A stretch of DNA of 21,127 nucleotides from a virus. Numbering within the stretch: the stretch's first letter is position 1; every line of letters begins with the position of its first letter. This document shows positions 6,000 to 13,128 of this stretch, one piece after another. The stretch is taken from the IMG/VR virus record IMGVR_UViG_3300031227_006127, positions 1-21,127 of that record; one strand, 5' to 3'. A program made the position numbers and the translations under genes. The notes beneath the pieces were generated by a model. That model saw only the letters and a program-made list of their open reading frames with translations. It ran no database searches and was not told the origin of the DNA.

Positions 6000-6036
6000 G
6001 GTAGCGGCAGTATATGACAGCCGCTACCATTTTTTA
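6000..6036 (+). terminator. Strong rho-independent terminator after Ubl
   Basis: GGTAGCGGC (6000-6008) and GCCGCTACC (6020-6028) form a perfect 9-bp GC-rich stem with an 11-base loop, followed by ATTTTTTA. It lies between the Ubl stop and the E2-like start. No strong promoter is seen between it and the E2-like gene, so E2/E1/JAB expression probably depends on readthrough. Confidence 0.92.
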
Positions 6037-6052
6037 TTGATTGGAGAACATG

Positions 6053-6892
6053 ATGGAAGAACTTGTTAAAATACATGATGATATAACACTTAAAATTGAT
6101 GATTTACTTAATGATACTGGTGAAATCAATCTTGAAAATGTTACACTTCGTATTGGTGGACATGTCTGTAAACTTGAAAAGGTTGATGATGTTGATGTGC
6201 TTGATATTAATAAGGATATCAAGGAAGAATATAAGCAAAAAATCAATGATAAATTGAAAGTTGTATCCGGATTCGTCAATGATAAAATGGTCGAATACCA
6301 GAACGCTATAAACGCTGTTAAAAGTGAGTTTAAACGTAAGGAAAACGACCTTGATGAACGTCTTAGGACATTGGTATCCTTACCTGATATACAATATACG
6401 CACGCAACCAAGGGTCTATCAATCTCAAAGGGAAGTAGTGGTAACAATCTTAGTTGGTTTGTTCGCAGAGTATTTAATCCTAAATTTGTTGATGGCAAGC
6501 CTTTGAAGGACGCCATTGTTAAAAAGATGATAACACCTATCATCATTCAAATAGATACAAGGGACGATAAGGTAACAAGAGTCTCAACAAAACAACTTAT
6601 GAATCTTCAATATTTTGAGCATTACCATCAATCTAATCCTGATTGTTGGGGTAATTGGCATCCTGCCGCTACATGGAGTACACCAGATGATATTATAGCA
6701 ATAGCTGATGAAGCGATATCAGTCCTGGAAAATGTTAATTCAATGTCACTGGCTATGAGGACACCGAGAGGATTACCGAGATTCACTACATTACGCAGAA
6801 ATATTGTACTAGATGGTCCAGTTAGTAATGTGGAATCCAATCAAGAACCAAGGATCGGCTCAACAGATGAACTTGATGTATGGGGTTCATAA
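6053..6892 (+). CDS. E2-like ubiquitin-conjugating-type protein
   Basis: This 279-residue protein appears to be the E2 partner of the cassette. Residues 1-110 are acidic and helical, probably partly coiled coil. The core (about 112-235) ends with FEHYHQSNPDCWGNWHP (188-204), then TWSTPDDIIAIADEAISVLE. That order, a His before Pro-x-Cys-x-Gly, then a Trp and a helix, copies the E2 layout (HPN ... Cys ... W-P ... helix) and the HPHV-x-CWG form of prokaryotic E2-like proteins. C198 is the expected thioester cysteine. The C-terminal tail (236-279) is basic, then acidic, and ends in DELDVWGS, echoing the Ubl N-terminus. ATG 6053 lies six bases after GGAG; TTG 6041 and ATG 6050 are in frame but fit the site less well. 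The E1-like gene follows 18 bases later. Confidence 0.72.
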   Translation: MEELVKIHDDITLKIDDLLNDTGEINLENVTLRIGGHVCKLEKVDDVDVLDINKDIKEEYKQKINDKLKVVSGFVNDKMVEYQNAINAVKSEFKRKENDLDERLRTLVSLPDIQYTHATKGLSISKGSSGNNLSWFVRRVFNPKFVDGKPLKDAIVKKMITPIIIQIDTRDDKVTRVSTKQLMNLQYFEHYHQSNPDCWGNWHPAATWSTPDDIIAIADEAISVLENVNSMSLAMRTPRGLPRFTTLRRNIVLDGPVSNVESNQEPRIGSTDELDVWGS

Positions 6893-6910
6893 CAAGAAAG
6901 GATAAGAGAA

Positions 6911-7492
6911 ATGGGTATTTATGATCGACAAGAAGCATTTAATTTGAATACAGATATTACCGTAAGTATTATTGGCCAGGGCGGAATCGGATATTGGGTA
7001 GCAAAACTACTTGCAATGTCTGGTGTTAAGAACCTTTACCTTTTTGATGATGATGTTATTGAGGAATCCAATCTCAATAGACTTGATCTGCCAATGCAAA
7101 CCCTTGGAATGAATAAGGCTGGTGTCGCTAAAAAGGTAATAAATCAACTACGTCCTGAGTGTTCAGTGTATGTTCTACCTTATCGATTCAAGGAAACATT
7201 GTATACTGATAGTAACTATATTGTTGATTGTACTGATAATTTTGCCTCACAATTAGAAATACAGAAAATAGCAAAAGATAAAGGTGCTATCTATGTGAAA
7301 GCAGGATATGACGGTACACACATATCAATCAGCAATAGTGTGGCCGAATGGGGTGAATCAGTTGATGGATATACAGTGACACCATCTTGGTGTGTACCAG
7401 CTATAACAGTTGCTGCACTTACGGTTGCCAAGATAATGAAATCCTGTGAAAAATCGGCTACATTGGATATAATGGATGTCTTTACTTTTTAA
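6911..7492 (+). CDS. E1/ThiF-like Ubl-activating enzyme
   Basis: The 193-residue protein is a Rossmann-type E1 superfamily enzyme, which adenylates the Ubl C-terminus and can pass it to a cysteine. Visible features are YDRQ near the N-terminus, the nucleotide loop GQGGIG (22-27), acidic FDDD (45-48), the signature SNLNR (53-57), Lys69, and the DCTDN (106-110) Mg/adenylate site. The likely catalytic cysteine is C161 in TPSWCVPA. It is shorter than MoeB/ThiF (about 245 aa) and lacks their paired CxxC zinc motifs, pointing to a dedicated Ubl-conjugation E1. It sits between the E2-like and JAB genes behind an AAAGGATAAG ribosome-binding site. Confidence 0.92.
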   Translation: MGIYDRQEAFNLNTDITVSIIGQGGIGYWVAKLLAMSGVKNLYLFDDDVIEESNLNRLDLPMQTLGMNKAGVAKKVINQLRPECSVYVLPYRFKETLYTDSNYIVDCTDNFASQLEIQKIAKDKGAIYVKAGYDGTHISISNSVAEWGESVDGYTVTPSWCVPAITVAALTVAKIMKSCEKSATLDIMDVFTF

Positions 7493-7511
7493 ATAAGATG
7501 TGTTATATAAT
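7481..7511 (+). promoter_or_regulatory. Possible internal promoter before the JAB gene
   Basis: TTTACT (7481-7486) and a consensus TATAAT (7506-7511) are separated by 19 bases, longer than ideal. If active, it would give the JAB peptidase extra expression independent of the upstream operon. Confidence 0.35.
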
Positions 7512-7534
7512 AGTCTAAAAGAAAGGAAAGTGTG

Positions 7535-8479
7535 ATGAATAAAAATATTATGGAAGAATGTTGGGAAAATGAGGATGTTGTGTATATTGAAACCTGTGGT
7601 AAAGCGCCGGCATCCGTTAATGTGTATGTATCTGAATTGGTTAAGTATAAGATAAGCTTACTGATGGATAAGTTTACATCACTTGAATGGCTAGCATATG
7701 TAACAGGCTCCATGGATGACGATGGTTATATTGTTGAGGATTTATATATACCAAAACAGATGGTTACAAGTGTCGATGTTCATGTTGATCCGAGTGACAC
7801 TATAGGTAAGCCAATAATAGGTATTCTGCATTCCCATCATAACATGTCGCTGAGATTTTCTGGAATTGACCATGATGGTGTGAATAAAAATCATGATGTG
7901 TCTCTCCTTGTTACCCATAAAGGCATGATAGGACAGGTAAGGGTAAAAACAGAATGTGGTTCATATGTTATTGTACCTGCAAGCATTGAACCATATTATG
8001 ATGTTGATGTGGACAAGGACGCATTTCAGGCTGATATGGTTGAAAAAATAAGTGAAATAAAATATGCCCGGAGTCTTACACCTATACAGGGTAAAGGTAC
8101 ATTTAGGGATTATCTACATGATCGAATGACACAGTTAGATGGTGACTTAATCGATATTGATGATGTGGATACAATGATAGAAGAGTATAAATCACGTAAT
8201 GATGATGTATTGGACATGTATGAAGGCTATCCTGTTGATGGTCACCTAGACAGAGAAGAGGATATCGATACAGATAATTTCATGTATGATGACCTGGACA
8301 ATACTGAATTATATGCCGTGGGAAAGGTTAGAACATTATATAGCTACAGGAACATGACACCGCAAGAAACCTCCGTATTAGAAATAATGGGAGAAGGCAC
8401 GCCTGAGTTCAATGATTATTTGGACGAAATTAACGAAGAATATGGTTGTAGTGAACTTGAGAATACCAGATTTTTATAA
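7535..8479 (+). CDS. JAB/JAMM-domain metallopeptidase
   Basis: The 314-residue product has an N-terminal JAB (Mov34/MPN+) zinc isopeptidase domain. The JAMM motif is complete: Glu51 in SLEWLAYVTG, then H99-S-H101, seven residues, S109-x2-D112 (ILHSHHNMSLRFSGIDH). Such enzymes trim Ubl precursors or release Ubls from targets; here the likely substrates are the AE-ending Ubl and its conjugates (inference). Residues about 190-314 form an acidic, probably flexible extension without a recognised domain, so the protein is about twice the length of a bare JAB domain. ATG 7535 suits the AAAGGAAAG site; a GTG at 7532 is adjacent. It closes the Ubl-E2-E1-JAB cassette. Confidence 0.93.
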   Translation: MNKNIMEECWENEDVVYIETCGKAPASVNVYVSELVKYKISLLMDKFTSLEWLAYVTGSMDDDGYIVEDLYIPKQMVTSVDVHVDPSDTIGKPIIGILHSHHNMSLRFSGIDHDGVNKNHDVSLLVTHKGMIGQVRVKTECGSYVIVPASIEPYYDVDVDKDAFQADMVEKISEIKYARSLTPIQGKGTFRDYLHDRMTQLDGDLIDIDDVDTMIEEYKSRNDDVLDMYEGYPVDGHLDREEDIDTDNFMYDDLDNTELYAVGKVRTLYSYRNMTPQETSVLEIMGEGTPEFNDYLDEINEEYGCSELENTRFL

Positions 8480-8501
8480 TCCTAATAAAATACCTTTATT
8501 G

Positions 8502-8509
8502 TATAAATA
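8502..8509 (+). promoter_or_regulatory. TATAAATA box, T4-late-promoter-like
   Basis: TATAAATA lies 33 bases upstream of the ATG at 8543, in the gap after the JAB gene, with no matching -35 box. The spacing to the gene start resembles that of the boxes at 652-659 and 11469-11476. Confidence 0.5.
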
Positions 8510-8542
8510 GTATAGAGGTGTTTTACCTTGGAGGACATCTAT

Positions 8543-8872
8543 ATGAGTAAGATATCAGAATATTTACATGAACCAGTGGATGAATCCATTGAATTACTAC
8601 TTGAAAGCAATGTAAAATTATCACCTTTAGATGGTAAGTCAATAGAATCGGCCATAAAAAACAAACGTAATGCGGAAGTTAATTTGCAATCCTTCCCTGA
8701 AAATACAATCACTGTTATACACGAAGATAATCAAATAGAATTTCAATATGATAAGACCCTGCATGAGGTATCAAATTTTATAATTGATTATTGTGATGAT
8801 AATGAATACACGTCTAAGCATTTCATATTAAACAATAATACACAATATATAATTATAGAAAAGGAGAAATAA
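8543..8872 (+). CDS. Hypothetical protein (109 aa)
   Basis: The acidic 109-residue protein begins with a helical stretch (ISEYLHEPVDESIELLLES), then a beta-rich half ending in NTQYIIIEKEK. No family was recognised. The ATG at 8543 lies eight bases after GGAGG, which decides the start over the in-frame TTG at 8528. It opens a three-gene group with a late-type promoter and abuts the next gene (TAA directly followed by ATG), so these three may be late or virion-related. Confidence 0.65.
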   Translation: MSKISEYLHEPVDESIELLLESNVKLSPLDGKSIESAIKNKRNAEVNLQSFPENTITVIHEDNQIEFQYDKTLHEVSNFIIDYCDDNEYTSKHFILNNNTQYIIIEKEK

Positions 8873-9178
8873 ATGCCAAAGTTAAGAGACCTGCTACGGA
8901 GAAGATGTGATGTAAAGCAGGGTGATTGGGTTTTAATTAATGATTTTAAGGGTATATACATTACATCATTATCTGAGAGAGAATCGGTTATTGCTGTGTA
9001 TAATAGCAAGAAAATGTTATACAAAAACATAAATACAAATGATATGATTAAGACAGATCGTATTAATGATGGACGTTTATATAAGTACGCTAAAAAACAT
9101 GTGATGTGGTCTGAGAATAAAAAACCAAGGAAAATTAAAAATGAGACTAGAATCACACCTAACCAACCTATTAAATGA
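8873..9178 (+). CDS. Hypothetical basic protein (101 aa)
   Basis: This 101-residue, strongly basic protein starts directly after the preceding stop codon with an AAAAGGAG site. Its core (VKQGDWVLINDFKGIYITSL ... VIAVYNSKKMLYKNIN) looks like a small SH3-type or OB-type beta barrel, while the C-terminus is Lys/Arg-rich; this is suggestive only. It overlaps the next gene by 38 bases. No family recognised. Confidence 0.65.
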   Translation: MPKLRDLLRRRCDVKQGDWVLINDFKGIYITSLSERESVIAVYNSKKMLYKNINTNDMIKTDRINDGRLYKYAKKHVMWSENKKPRKIKNETRITPNQPIK

Positions 9179-9659
9179 GGATGTGTTTTCGGATGCATTA
9201 AAGAAAATACAATCTAAGTCCTCAAAATCCATTGAAAAATTTCTTAAATCTAACTGGGACGACTTTTCTCATATATTGCAGGATAAAGTACTTGAGGATG
9301 ACGCCCTTGAAATAATAAACAGACGATTGGGAACGCATTATAAAACATTAAAAGATATCGATTACATGAAAGTAATGCGATTCACGGAAGGTGTTGACTT
9401 AAATGAGGATTTTGCCCATTATTGGGACCTGATGAAACAGGAAGCATTTCCATCCCTTGCCTTTTACCCGGCATTAATGGTATGGTTAGAGTTTGATAAA
9501 ATGTTGAAGGCAAATGGTACGTCCACTGGCAGTATGAAGGTGGTAATGGTATATGCTGCAATTTGGTTAATATTAATCACTGGTAAATATATTAAGTCAT
9601 TTCGGGATTGGAAAAAGAAGAATCCTGAGGAATATCGAAAGGAAAAAGGATTGGGTTAA
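9141..9659 (+). CDS. Hypothetical membrane-anchored protein (172 aa)
   Basis: Residues 1-105 are mostly helical and charged. Around residues 108-118 lies a hydrophobic patch (FPSLAFYPALMVWLEF), and about residues 133-152 form a clear transmembrane helix (VVMVYAAIWLILITG), followed by a basic tail rich in Lys (DWKKKNPEEYRKEKG). This suggests a protein anchored in the host membrane or in an assembly intermediate, with a positive-inside tail. It overlaps the previous gene and meets the leftward helicase gene tail to tail, with stop codons overlapping at 9656-9659. AAGGA precedes the ATG. No family recognised. Confidence 0.7.
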   Translation: MRLESHLTNLLNEDVFSDALKKIQSKSSKSIEKFLKSNWDDFSHILQDKVLEDDALEIINRRLGTHYKTLKDIDYMKVMRFTEGVDLNEDFAHYWDLMKQEAFPSLAFYPALMVWLEFDKMLKANGTSTGSMKVVMVYAAIWLILITGKYIKSFRDWKKKNPEEYRKEKGLG

Positions 9660-10513
9660 CCTTCATCTAAATTATACTCTGTTGTATCGAATCCTTCACT
9701 ATTATAATAACGCATTCTTTTATCACCGTGTGTTTCTAAGTACTTCACATGGTCTATAATGTCGAATATTGTGGCACCCAATGATTTGTTGGCGTGCTTT
9801 CTTAATGCTCTTCCTATTGACTGTAGCACACGTATTTTACTTTTGAATGGTGACGCAAGCACAATGTATTTAAGCGAGGGAATGTTTACTCCTAGCTGAA
9901 ATATACCATATGTGGCTATGATTATAATGTCTGTTCTGAGACCGCATTCTTTTCTCCAGTACTCTCTATCCTCCACGCTTGTATTACCCCACAAAAAAAT
10001 AACTTCCTTGCCTTCTATATGACTATCCAGGTACTCTTTAAGTACTTTACCTTCCTTTTCAACCTTACCAACAAGTAAAAGCACATTACTATCAAGGTCT
10101 TGTACTGTGTTCTTTATGATGTTCATTCGGAAACTATTATTGAATACATCATCCTTCACTTCATTATATGTACCATCATAATCATGTTTATATGTTAGCT
10201 CAAATGTGTTTATATTACACTTGCTTATATACCCATGTTCCATTAACCAACCGGCGGAGTATGTTCTCAAAATAGGACCAAGATATGATTTTACATTCAG
10301 TGTTTCTAAACGATATGTGGGCATGGTGCCGGTAAACCCAAGACGATATTCAGCTTTTGTGGCATGCTTTAATATCTCCCGCAATTCTAATCCCCGGATA
10401 CCATGACAGTTCGATACTACTAAGTTATTTGCAATATAATTATTATTATTTTTTACATGTAAATTATAAACATTAGTAGGTTTATTTATTTTTTCTATAC
10501 ATTTTACTTTCAT
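9656..10513 (-). CDS. uvsW: UvsW-like helicase C-terminal half with IntC
   Basis: Residues 1-35 are a C-terminal split-intein fragment: KVKCIEKINKPTNVYNLHV (block F region) and the terminal NLVVSN, with Asn35 as the splice residue and Cys36 as the +1 residue. Residues 36-285 are the rest of the SF2 helicase: CHGIRG completes the DECH box, GFTGT is motif III, IIIATYGIFQLGVNIP is motif V and QSIGRALRKH is motif VI. This half has its own ATG (10513) inside the end of the endonuclease gene. It cannot work as a helicase alone, as Walker A and most of the DExH box lie in the protein encoded at 11377-12429. The penultimate intein residue is Ser, not the usual His. Trans-splicing would give a protein of about 471 residues, close to T4 UvsW (503). 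Confidence 0.9.
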   Translation of the reverse strand: MKVKCIEKINKPTNVYNLHVKNNNNYIANNLVVSNCHGIRGLELREILKHATKAEYRLGFTGTMPTYRLETLNVKSYLGPILRTYSAGWLMEHGYISKCNINTFELTYKHDYDGTYNEVKDDVFNNSFRMNIIKNTVQDLDSNVLLLVGKVEKEGKVLKEYLDSHIEGKEVIFLWGNTSVEDREYWRKECGLRTDIIIIATYGIFQLGVNIPSLKYIVLASPFKSKIRVLQSIGRALRKHANKSLGATIFDIIDHVKYLETHGDKRMRYYNSEGFDTTEYNLDEG

Positions 10514-11435
10514 ATTTTATTATTGATGATAACATTTTTTCTTTTATATCATCATATCCTTTTATATTTTCAATATCATTTTTTTTATTGTAAAAATAAT
10601 CGTCACTAATTATGTGAAATGTAAAATTATTTTCGCTGCACCATTCAGTTGCCGCTTCGATTTTTTTTATAAATCTAATACTATCTCTATGCGAACTAGG
10701 TTTTATTTCAATAAGTTTTTTTTCTTTTTCATTAATAAAATCAACTATATATATTCGTTTAATGTTGTTTTCATCGAAATATGGTATTCTAATTGTTTCA
10801 TATTTTAGATCATCATGTAATATGTGATATATAGCTTCCCATGATGATCTAAATTTTTTATTTCCAACAATACATTGCCAGTGTGTTTGTGAATTATGAA
10901 CATTCGGCGTGAATTCTCCTTTTAATATTTTTTCCTTCATTATTTTAGATTTGTTTTCTCGACATTCAATAGATAAATGCTTACCGAACATTGGGTTACC
11001 ATCGCCTGTCCTGTCTATTGAAATTTTTTTAAGTCTATCGTCTGTATATTTTGTTTTACCTTTATTCCAAACATTATAAGGTAATTTTTTACCCTTCCAA
11101 TAGGATGGACTGTTTAATATATGCGATACTATATTAGGATATTTTTTTTGACAATTATATCCACCTTTTCTACCAAATATCTGTTTTATTTCTTTCTCTT
11201 TTTTTAAAATTTCATCGTTATTAAAACTATATAATATATCAAAATTTTGTGGATATAGTAAAATACCCCGTGTTAGTCTTTTATACAACTTTTTTACTTC
11301 TTTTCTATTTAATATTTTTCCATTAGATAATTCAGCACATTTATCAGTGTATACTATTATTCGCAATTTTTGTTTGTTATTTTTTAATATATTGTTCATT
11401 TTCTGTATTAATTCCGATGTTGTTAATCTTTTCAT
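10482..11435 (-). CDS. Free-standing homing endonuclease (uvsW insertion)
   Basis: The 317-residue protein lies between the two intein halves, overlapping IntN by 59 bases and IntC by 32. NUMOD3-type DNA-binding motifs are visible (NKGKTK at 124-129; GNPMFGKH at 146-153), a modular element common in phage homing endonucleases. The C-terminal part has FRSSWEA (E200), VDF (D232) and IEIK (E243, K245), a PD-(D/E)xK/Vsr-like nuclease pattern like that of endonucleases reported in 'fractured genes'. The start at 11435 follows AGAGGT, and a TATAAATA box lies upstream at 11476-11469. It probably cuts uninserted uvsW alleles near the DECH box to spread the insertion. Confidence 0.85.
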   Translation of the reverse strand: MKRLTTSELIQKMNNILKNNKQKLRIIVYTDKCAELSNGKILNRKEVKKLYKRLTRGILLYPQNFDILYSFNNDEILKKEKEIKQIFGRKGGYNCQKKYPNIVSHILNSPSYWKGKKLPYNVWNKGKTKYTDDRLKKISIDRTGDGNPMFGKHLSIECRENKSKIMKEKILKGEFTPNVHNSQTHWQCIVGNKKFRSSWEAIYHILHDDLKYETIRIPYFDENNIKRIYIVDFINEKEKKLIEIKPSSHRDSIRFIKKIEAATEWCSENNFTFHIISDDYFYNKKNDIENIKGYDDIKEKMLSSIIKYESKMYRKNK

Positions 11436-12429
11436 AATATTTTACCTCTTGTTGTGTGTCTTTATATCTATTTATATCAAAAGACAAAATATTATCGTTT
11501 TTTGTTAACATATCAACACGTTTATATCCGTCAACTGTTAAAACTTTATGATTACCGGTTATTTTTATAACACTATTATCGTCCATTACAAGTTCATACA
11601 TATCATTGGAAGCGGATATATTACTATTATGATATACATTTTCAACAATATCATTTTCAAATGTATTTGTTTTTATATTATAACTTATTATACTATCACC
11701 AATTTTAATGTCGGAAATATCTTTTTCTCCAGTTGGTGTTTTTATTTTTGTATCACCACTTAAACATTCATCAACAATAACACAGTCATAGTTGGCTAAT
11801 ATTGTTTTCTTATTCTGCAATGTCTGCCATGTTGATATTGTTATAGGCATATCGTATGTTAATTCTTTGCATGTACTGTATACTCGTCCAATAGTGTCCT
11901 CATTAATACCATAATCAATCAGGTCTTCATAGAACTGCTCCACAAGTGCCGTGGAAGGTACAATAATAATAGGTTTTTTTATCACATTATTATCCATCAG
12001 GTTTTGTAAAATATATGATATCATTAAACTTTTTCCTGATGCCGTGGCGCTAACTATGATTCCACTCTTGTATTTTATACCGGCTTCTATGCAATCCCTC
12101 TGATAATCATATGGTTTATATTTTAGATCATATTTTAATTCGATGGAAGCACCCTTGAACATGGCAAGCACATCAGGTGATATGGTTATTGTGGTATTAG
12201 CATAATTCTTTTTGTGAAAACGTACCACTTCGGTAAGCAGTCCATAAGGTAGGGTTCTGTTATTATTGAATAAGCACACCTTACCATTCCACTGGCCTGA
12301 TTTATACTTTTGCATGTGGATGTAATTCTCAACATACTCAGTAAAATATTCCTTTACATTTCGTATATATTCAGTGTCTAAGGTATCGATTTTTATATGT
12401 AATCCATCATGTTTTATAATATTAACCAT
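11377..12429 (-). CDS. uvsW: UvsW-like helicase N-terminal half with IntN
   Basis: Residues 1-221 are the N-terminal half of a T4 UvsW-type SF2 helicase, which unwinds branched DNA in recombination and repair. The UvsW N-domain signature YKSGQWNGKVCLFNNNRTLP is at 42-61, Walker A SATASGKS at 127-134, motif Ib region ISTWQTL, and VIVDE at 217-221. The DExH box then breaks off at C222, where a split-intein N-half starts: block A CLSGDTKIKTPTGE, block B ITGNHKVLT with its His294 intact, ending at residue 350. The missing CH of DECH is supplied by the protein at 9656-10513. The gene starts a few bases after the Cys-rich gene (AGGATA site) in the uvsY-led minus-strand operon. Confidence 0.92.
   Translation of the reverse strand: MVNIIKHDGLHIKIDTLDTEYIRNVKEYFTEYVENYIHMQKYKSGQWNGKVCLFNNNRTLPYGLLTEVVRFHKKNYANTTITISPDVLAMFKGASIELKYDLKYKPYDYQRDCIEAGIKYKSGIIVSATASGKSLMISYILQNLMDNNVIKKPIIIVPSTALVEQFYEDLIDYGINEDTIGRVYSTCKELTYDMPITISTWQTLQNKKTILANYDCVIVDECLSGDTKIKTPTGEKDISDIKIGDSIISYNIKTNTFENDIVENVYHNSNISASNDMYELVMDDNSVIKITGNHKVLTVDGYKRVDMLTKNDNILSFDINRYKDTQQEVKYYEKINNIGINTENEQYIKK
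11469..11476 (-). promoter_or_regulatory. TATAAATA box before the endonuclease gene
   Basis: TATAAATA on the minus strand lies 33 bases upstream of the endonuclease start at 11435, inside the IntN coding region. This would let the endonuclease be made late, as for T4 intron-encoded endonucleases. Another copy at 12508-12515 (minus) lies inside the Cys-rich gene, 78 bases before the helicase start. Confidence 0.45.
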
Positions 12430-12433
12430 TATC

Positions 12434-12679
12434 CTATAAAAATTCCCTAAAAAATCCTATATTCTTCGCAGTTTGTGATTTTACAAACGAATCGCAATAG
12501 CCATATCTATTTATAGATAAGTTGTTATTTTTACAATGTTTTAAATGATAATAAATATGCAATCTACATAATCCCCAGTCACTATTCTTATTTTCAAACA
12601 TAGAGAATCGGCAAGTATTACAAGTATCATACATTTTATAATTTACATCTCTTAAAACCTTTAATTTATTATTATCCAT
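12434..12679 (-). CDS. Cys/His-rich small protein, probable metal binding
   Basis: The 81-residue protein has DTCNTCRFSMFENK, then WGLCRLHIYYHLKHC and a final YGYCDSF. The Cys and His spacing (C-x2-C ... C-x2-H-x3-H-x2-H-C ... C) suggests a Zn or Fe-S site like those of small phage proteins with a C-x2-C-x-F ... G-x-C ... Y-G-x-C-x-x-F pattern. The ATG at 12679 overlaps the stop of the UvsY-like gene (TAATG) behind AAGGTGGG; an upstream in-frame ATG at 12724 lies inside the uvsY gene and is less likely. Its place between uvsY and uvsW suggests a recombination-related role, which is inference. Confidence 0.7.
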   Translation of the reverse strand: MDNNKLKVLRDVNYKMYDTCNTCRFSMFENKNSDWGLCRLHIYYHLKHCKNNNLSINRYGYCDSFVKSQTAKNIGFFREFL

Positions 12680-13098
12680 TATAACCCACCTTTTAATGCT
12701 TGCAAGTATGATTTCATATTCCATCCCATGCTATTAATAGATTTGTAACACATTTCAAAAAAATCAACTCTCCACTGCTGCTGCCGTAATAGTTTGTTTA
12801 TCCTTATTATTTTTTCATCCTTTGGTAAATAATAGCTTTTCACCTCTGCTGGCGCCAATACTTTATCATAACCAAACCTGTAATAATCATACCGTTCCCC
12901 TGTTATTTTATCTTTCAGGGCTTCAATCTTATTCAGTTCATTTTTCTCCCTAAAGAAAAGTTCTTGGTATTTTATTACCTCAAAAGCGTTCATTTCTAAT
13001 TTATCACGCACATCCGATTCATCAAATGTTACAATATCATTGATTGGATATTCAAGTAACAGTTCATCAATGACATCTTCCCTATTAATTTCACCCAT
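12679..13098 (-). CDS. uvsY: UvsY-like recombination mediator
   Basis: The 139-residue length and pattern match T4 UvsY (137 aa), which loads the UvsX recombinase on ssDNA coated with single-strand-binding protein. The matching core is KYQELFFREKNELNKIEALK followed by DYYRFGYDKVL, then LRQQQWRVDFFEMCYKSINS and MGWNMKSYLQA, mirroring UvsY KLNKHSSIKKEMLRIEAQKK, LDYYSGRG, LLDFCSGALDAIKSRGFAI and HIQDMRAF. It is the first gene of the minus-strand uvsY-Cys-rich-uvsW operon, downstream of a promoter at 13157-13129. UvsX is not in this window. An AGGGGTAAA site precedes the ATG. Confidence 0.85.
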   Translation of the reverse strand: MGEINREDVIDELLLEYPINDIVTFDESDVRDKLEMNAFEVIKYQELFFREKNELNKIEALKDKITGERYDYYRFGYDKVLAPAEVKSYYLPKDEKIIRINKLLRQQQWRVDFFEMCYKSINSMGWNMKSYLQALKGGL

Positions 13099-13128
13099 AA
13101 ATTTACCCCTGTTATGTTATCTGTTAGA

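Larger units (their letters stand above)
10409..11766 (-). mobile_element. Split-intein/homing-endonuclease insertion in uvsW
   Basis: The inserted unit runs from the IntN Cys codon (11766-11764) to the IntC Asn codon (10411-10409), 1358 bases. It comprises IntN (129 aa), the endonuclease gene and IntC (35 aa), three overlapping frames each with its own start. Removing it restores an uninterrupted VDE|CHG DExH box. This is the 'fractured gene' arrangement known from phage metagenomes. Confidence 0.88.

Noticed and set aside
5700-8479. A PRTRC plasmid cassette
   Set aside because: The Ubl, ThiF and JAB parts fit, but no ParB-related or ParM/StbA-like gene is present, and the surroundings are T4-type phage replication genes.
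5700-8479. A host Bil-type antiphage operon
   Set aside because: The same four activities are present, but the cassette is embedded between phage replication and phage late-type genes on the same strand with phage-style promoters, so it is more likely a phage gene set.
9656-12429. A single ordinary intein with an internal endonuclease whose frame was broken by sequencing errors
   Set aside because: The three frames each have their own start and ribosome-binding site and overlap one another, and the same frame offsets occur independently in the dut insertion. Two sets of errors with the same pattern are unlikely, though read-level checking would settle it.
12508-12515. TATAAATA on the minus strand as a helicase late promoter
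   Set aside because: It lies inside the Cys-rich gene and 78 bases from the helicase start, farther than the other boxes, so it could be a chance match; kept only as a comment.
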